64,000 nucleotides of DNA from CAXQUZ01 sp942491145. Lineage in GTDB: Bacteria; Myxococcota_A; UBA796; UBA2385. Below the pieces are notes generated by a model that made no database searches, had not been told where the DNA came from, and was given only the letters and a program-made list of their open reading frames with translations. The stretch is taken from contig CALOBC010000001.1 in NCBI GenBank assembly GCA_942491145.1, positions 372,001 to 436,000 on the forward strand, in the 5' to 3' direction. Below, piece by piece: positions 61,041 to 64,000 of the stretch. Every line of letters begins with the position of its first letter. Position 1 is the stretch's first letter. Made by a program: the position numbers and the translations under genes.

Positions 61041-64000
61041 ATGCCCTTCCCTGCCATCGCCATCGTTGGCCGCGCGGTCAGCCTGCCCGGCGGAATCTGG
61101 TCACCCGAAGACCTCTGGAATGCCGTAGTACACGGCGAAGACAAGGTTGGTCCGGCGCCGGCCGCCCGCTGGGGAGTCGCCCTTGAAGATGTGCTGTGTC
61201 CCCCGCCGGGTCACCCGGACCACCAGGGCGCCGCCGACCGGACCTGGAGCGACCGGGGTGGCTACATCACCGCACTCGATGAACACGTCGACTACACAGG
61301 ACTCGACCTCGAAGCGGCGGGACTCGACGAGGCGACACTGCGCACCCTCGACCCGCTGTTGCAGCTCACGCTGCACACCACAGCAGCGGCGCTCCGAGAC
61401 GCCGGCATTGCACCTGGATCGGCCAAGACGTCCCGTGCTGGTCTCGTCATGGGCAACCTGTCGTTCCCCAGCGCTGGGCTCGCCCGCCGGGCCGAGCGCC
61501 AGTGGTGGGGGGATGCCCTCTCAGATCAGGCAGGACTGCCCCCGGCCGACCCGCGGGAGCGCTTCAACTCGGGGCTGCCCGCCCTGCTCGCCAAGAAGGC
61601 CCTCGGCTTGGGCGGTCCGGCCTTCGCCCTCGATGCGGCATGCGCGAGCTCGCTGTACGCCATCAAGCTGGCGTGCGACGCGCTCCACGATGGCCGTGCC
61701 GACGTCATGATCGCCGGTGCGTCCAATGTCGCCGACGACCTCTTCATCCATGTGGGCTTCTGTGCGCTGCAGGCCATGTCCAAGTCGGGGCGCAGCCGGC
61801 CCTTCCACGCCGGGGCCGACGGACTTGTGCCCGGTGAGGGCGCCGGCTACCTCGCCCTCAAGCGCATCCAAGATGCCGTAGCCGACGGCAATCACATCTA
61901 TGGCGTCATCCGTGGCGTCGGCCTGTCCAACGACGGCCGGGGCAGGGGCTTGCTTGTGCCCACCGCCGAAGGTCAGGCCCGGGCGATGTCGGCGGCTTGG
62001 ACCGCCGCAGGACTCGATCCCTGCACCATCGGCCTGTTGGAGTGCCACGCCACCGGCACCCCCGTGGGCGACGCCACCGAACTTCGGTCCAGTGCCACGG
62101 TCTTCGACGCACCGGCGGGCACGATTCCCATCGGCTCGCTCAAGTCCAACCTGGGCCACCTCATCACAGCGGCCGGGGTCGCGGGTGTGGTCAAGGTGCT
62201 CGAAGCCCAGCGGCATCAGGTGCGCCCACCGACGCTTCATGTGGACCAGCCCAACGCCGCGGTGCAGGGCAGCCCCTTCCGGCTGCTGACGGCTCCAGAG
62301 GCCTGGACCGGCAGCATGCGCGCGGGCATCAGCGCCTTTGGGTTCGGCGGCAACAACGCTCACATCATCGTCGAGCCCTTCGGCTCCGCCATTCCCGTCG
62401 AACCGAGGGCAGCTCCCGCACCGGTGGTGGTCGTTGCGGTCGGCGCACGGGTGGGCACCGCGCGCGGCGCAGCGGCCTTGGCTGCAGCCGCCCGGGGAGA
62501 ACAGCCCTACTCACCCACGATGTCATCCGTGGACCTGACGCTGCCCGGCCTCAAGTTCCCCCCCGCCGACATGAAGCAAGCGCTCGGCCAACAGGTCGCC
62601 ATGCTCGCCGCTGCGCGGGAGGCCGCCGAGTCCACGCCGTCGTTGCCGAGCACCCGAGCCGGCATCATCGTCGGCATGGGCACCGATTCGGACGTGGCTC
62701 GCTACGGCGCACGCTGGCGGCTCGCAGCGCACCAGAGAGCCTGGCACCAGAGCTCGCCCGAGTGGCTGAACGATGCGCGGAATGGCGTCGTGTCGGTGCT
62801 TCAGAGTCCCGGTGTGCTCGGCACCATGCCCAACATTCCGGCCAACCGGGTCTCCAGCCAGCTCGACCTCGGGGGGCCCAGCTTCACGGTGTCCGCCGAG
62901 GAAGGCTCGGGCTTCGTGGCCCTCGACATCGGTGCCCGCATGGTGGCCCACGGAGAGCTTGACGAGGCACTGGTGGGTGCGGTGGACCTGTCGTGCGAGC
63001 CGGTCCATGAAGCAGCCCTCGCCGCCTTGCGCCCCGATGCGGACCGAGCCGGCGACGGTGCCATCGTGCTCGCCCTGAGACGAGAAGCCGACGCAATTGC
63101 CGACGGACTGACCATCCTGGGTCGGTTGCTGCCCACGACCGACCGCACCGCAGGCCGTGCCTTGCCATCGCTTGGCCGCGCCCATGCCGCTCATGGGCTC
63201 ATCCACCTCGCCGCGTCCCTGCTCACGACCGAGTCGGGCCAGACCGCCAGCGCGACGGTCACCGACCTCGCCGGTGATGTCCATCATCGCGCCATTGTCG
63301 CTATCTCTCAACCGAGCGCATCGAGCCCCTCGCCCGCCGCAACGCTCGAGCTGCCTGCCCGCCTTCCGGCCGTCGCCGCGCTCCCGCTGGCCGCCGCTGC
63401 CAGCCTCCCTGCGCGCGCCCCTCGCCCCCTGCCTTACGTGGAAGTACCTGTCGTGGCTACTCAGACTCCGGACCCTCGCACCGTCGTGACGATGGCCCCC
63501 GCCCCCGCTCTCCCCGCCATCACCGCACTGCCTACCGCACCCGGCGCTGCCCGTCCGGTGCCCCAGGTTCCCGCAACCGAGGTCGTTGTCACGTCTGGTG
63601 CGCTGCCGGCACCGTCGTTTGCCCCGGCTTCGACCACGGCGGATGAGCACTCGGTGGGCGGACGCTGGGCGGGCCACCTCCAGCAGCTCGGCCAGGTGCA
63701 TCGCCAGTTCCTCGCGGACCAAGCGGCCCTGCACCAGCGCTTTGTCACGATGCAGCAGCACCGCTCGATGATGGCGCTGCACTTGAGCGGCACGATGGCG
63801 ACGTCGTGGTCAGAGCCAATGCCGGCAACCCCGATGCAAGCCGCGCTGCCGGCACCTGTGGCATCACCGGTTGCTCCGATGCCGCCGGTCGCAGCGAAGC
63901 CACCGGTCCCGGTCCCCTCCCCTGCGCCGGTCCCCTCCCCTGCTGTGCCCTCTGCGCCCAAGGCAGCGGCTCCCCTGGCTCCCGCGAGTCCGGGCCACAC
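61041..64000 (+). CDS. pfaC: PUFA synthase PfaC/Pfa3, KS-CLF part (3' truncated)
   Basis: 986 residues are visible and the frame is open at the window edge. The first KS (about 4-450) has Cys201 in DAACASS, His336 in ECHATGT and His373 in NLGHLIT. A second KS-like domain (about 455-690) is the chain-length factor: where Cys should be it reads SAEEGSG, with Glu621. A Pro/Ala-rich linker follows, interrupted by a helix (LQQLGQVHRQFLADQAALHQ) like that of pfaA. In homologues dehydratase domains and an acyltransferase follow, beyond this window. Confidence 0.92.
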   Translation, partial: MPFPAIAIVGRAVSLPGGIWSPEDLWNAVVHGEDKVGPAPAARWGVALEDVLCPPPGHPDHQGAADRTWSDRGGYITALDEHVDYTGLDLEAAGLDEATLRTLDPLLQLTLHTTAAALRDAGIAPGSAKTSRAGLVMGNLSFPSAGLARRAERQWWGDALSDQAGLPPADPRERFNSGLPALLAKKALGLGGPAFALDAACASSLYAIKLACDALHDGRADVMIAGASNVADDLFIHVGFCALQAMSKSGRSRPFHAGADGLVPGEGAGYLALKRIQDAVADGNHIYGVIRGVGLSNDGRGRGLLVPTAEGQARAMSAAWTAAGLDPCTIGLLECHATGTPVGDATELRSSATVFDAPAGTIPIGSLKSNLGHLITAAGVAGVVKVLEAQRHQVRPPTLHVDQPNAAVQGSPFRLLTAPEAWTGSMRAGISAFGFGGNNAHIIVEPFGSAIPVEPRAAPAPVVVVAVGARVGTARGAAALAAAARGEQPYSPTMSSVDLTLPGLKFPPADMKQALGQQVAMLAAAREAAESTPSLPSTRAGIIVGMGTDSDVARYGARWRLAAHQRAWHQSSPEWLNDARNGVVSVLQSPGVLGTMPNIPANRVSSQLDLGGPSFTVSAEEGSGFVALDIGARMVAHGELDEALVGAVDLSCEPVHEAALAALRPDADRAGDGAIVLALRREADAIADGLTILGRLLPTTDRTAGRALPSLGRAHAAHGLIHLAASLLTTESGQTASATVTDLAGDVHHRAIVAISQPSASSPSPAATLELPARLPAVAALPLAAAASLPARAPRPLPYVEVPVVATQTPDPRTVVTMAPAPALPAITALPTAPGAARPVPQVPATEVVVTSGALPAPSFAPASTTADEHSVGGRWAGHLQQLGQVHRQFLADQAALHQRFVTMQQHRSMMALHLSGTMATSWSEPMPATPMQAALPAPVASPVAPMPPVAAKPPVPVPSPAPVPSPAVPSAPKAAAPLAPASPGH

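Overview
The window is high-GC, densely coded bacterial DNA with gene families typical of Myxococcota and related deltaproteobacterial lineages. These include Ser/Thr kinases with the HRDISPSN catalytic loop and PEGA domains, FG-GAP/UnbV and Asp-Ala-repeat lipoproteins, a bacterial enhancer-binding protein, and a polyunsaturated fatty acid (PUFA) synthase locus in the order enoyl reductase, KS-AT-ACP-KR, KS-CLF that is known from terrestrial myxobacteria. No rRNA, tRNA, IS element, phage or CRISPR array was recognised. The assignment rests on gene content only.

Layout. 1-5.2 kb: the end of a class III nucleotide cyclase, then a leftward operon of two paralogous GTPases with unusual G1 and G3 motifs, an FG-GAP/UnbV lipoprotein and an M15-type peptidase. 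5.4-9.8 kb: TM2 protein, small membrane protein, Asp-Ala lipoprotein, winged-helix protein and YjbR-like protein. 9.9-13.7 kb: an asparagine-synthetase-like protein lacking the glutaminase Cys, and a POT transporter. 14.0-19.6 kb: a molybdenum island. A fused EcfT-like/S-component-like membrane protein is translationally coupled to both molybdenum storage protein subunits (mosA, mosB), and these converge on modABC across a perfect 12-bp hairpin. 19.7-24.9 kb: DUF486 protein, crotonase-fold enzyme, PEGA and TPR proteins, and a MepA-type murein endopeptidase.

24.9-27.5 kb holds an apparent regulatory cascade. A PAS-type sigma54 activator diverges from a sigma70-family factor gene that has a near-consensus -24/-12 promoter and an upstream 7-7-7 palindrome. 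27.7-32.3 kb carries a lipoprotein, an RlmD/TrmA-type RNA methyltransferase, a glucosaminidase and an ATC-hydrolase-like protein. 32.3-39.2 kb (leftward) carries PilZ, a 1463-aa kinase-ATPase-TPR-GAF-GGDEF protein and an ABC exporter, which may form a c-di-GMP signalling unit. 39.5-51 kb is mixed: HAD phosphatase, degenerate sulfatase-like protein, barrel protein, radical SAM/SPASM protein, PEGA kinase, two paralogous barrel-like proteins and a deoxynucleoside kinase. A 720-bp stretch (50739-51458) has no supportable gene.

52.7-64.0 kb is the PUFA synthase. pfaD is followed by a pfaA whose KS-AT-3xACP part ends at a stop at 58782 while the KR-DH-like part continues in the +1 frame, and then by pfaC (KS plus a CLF lacking Cys), which runs off the right edge. 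Together these would assemble long-chain polyunsaturated acyl chains on tandem ACPs.
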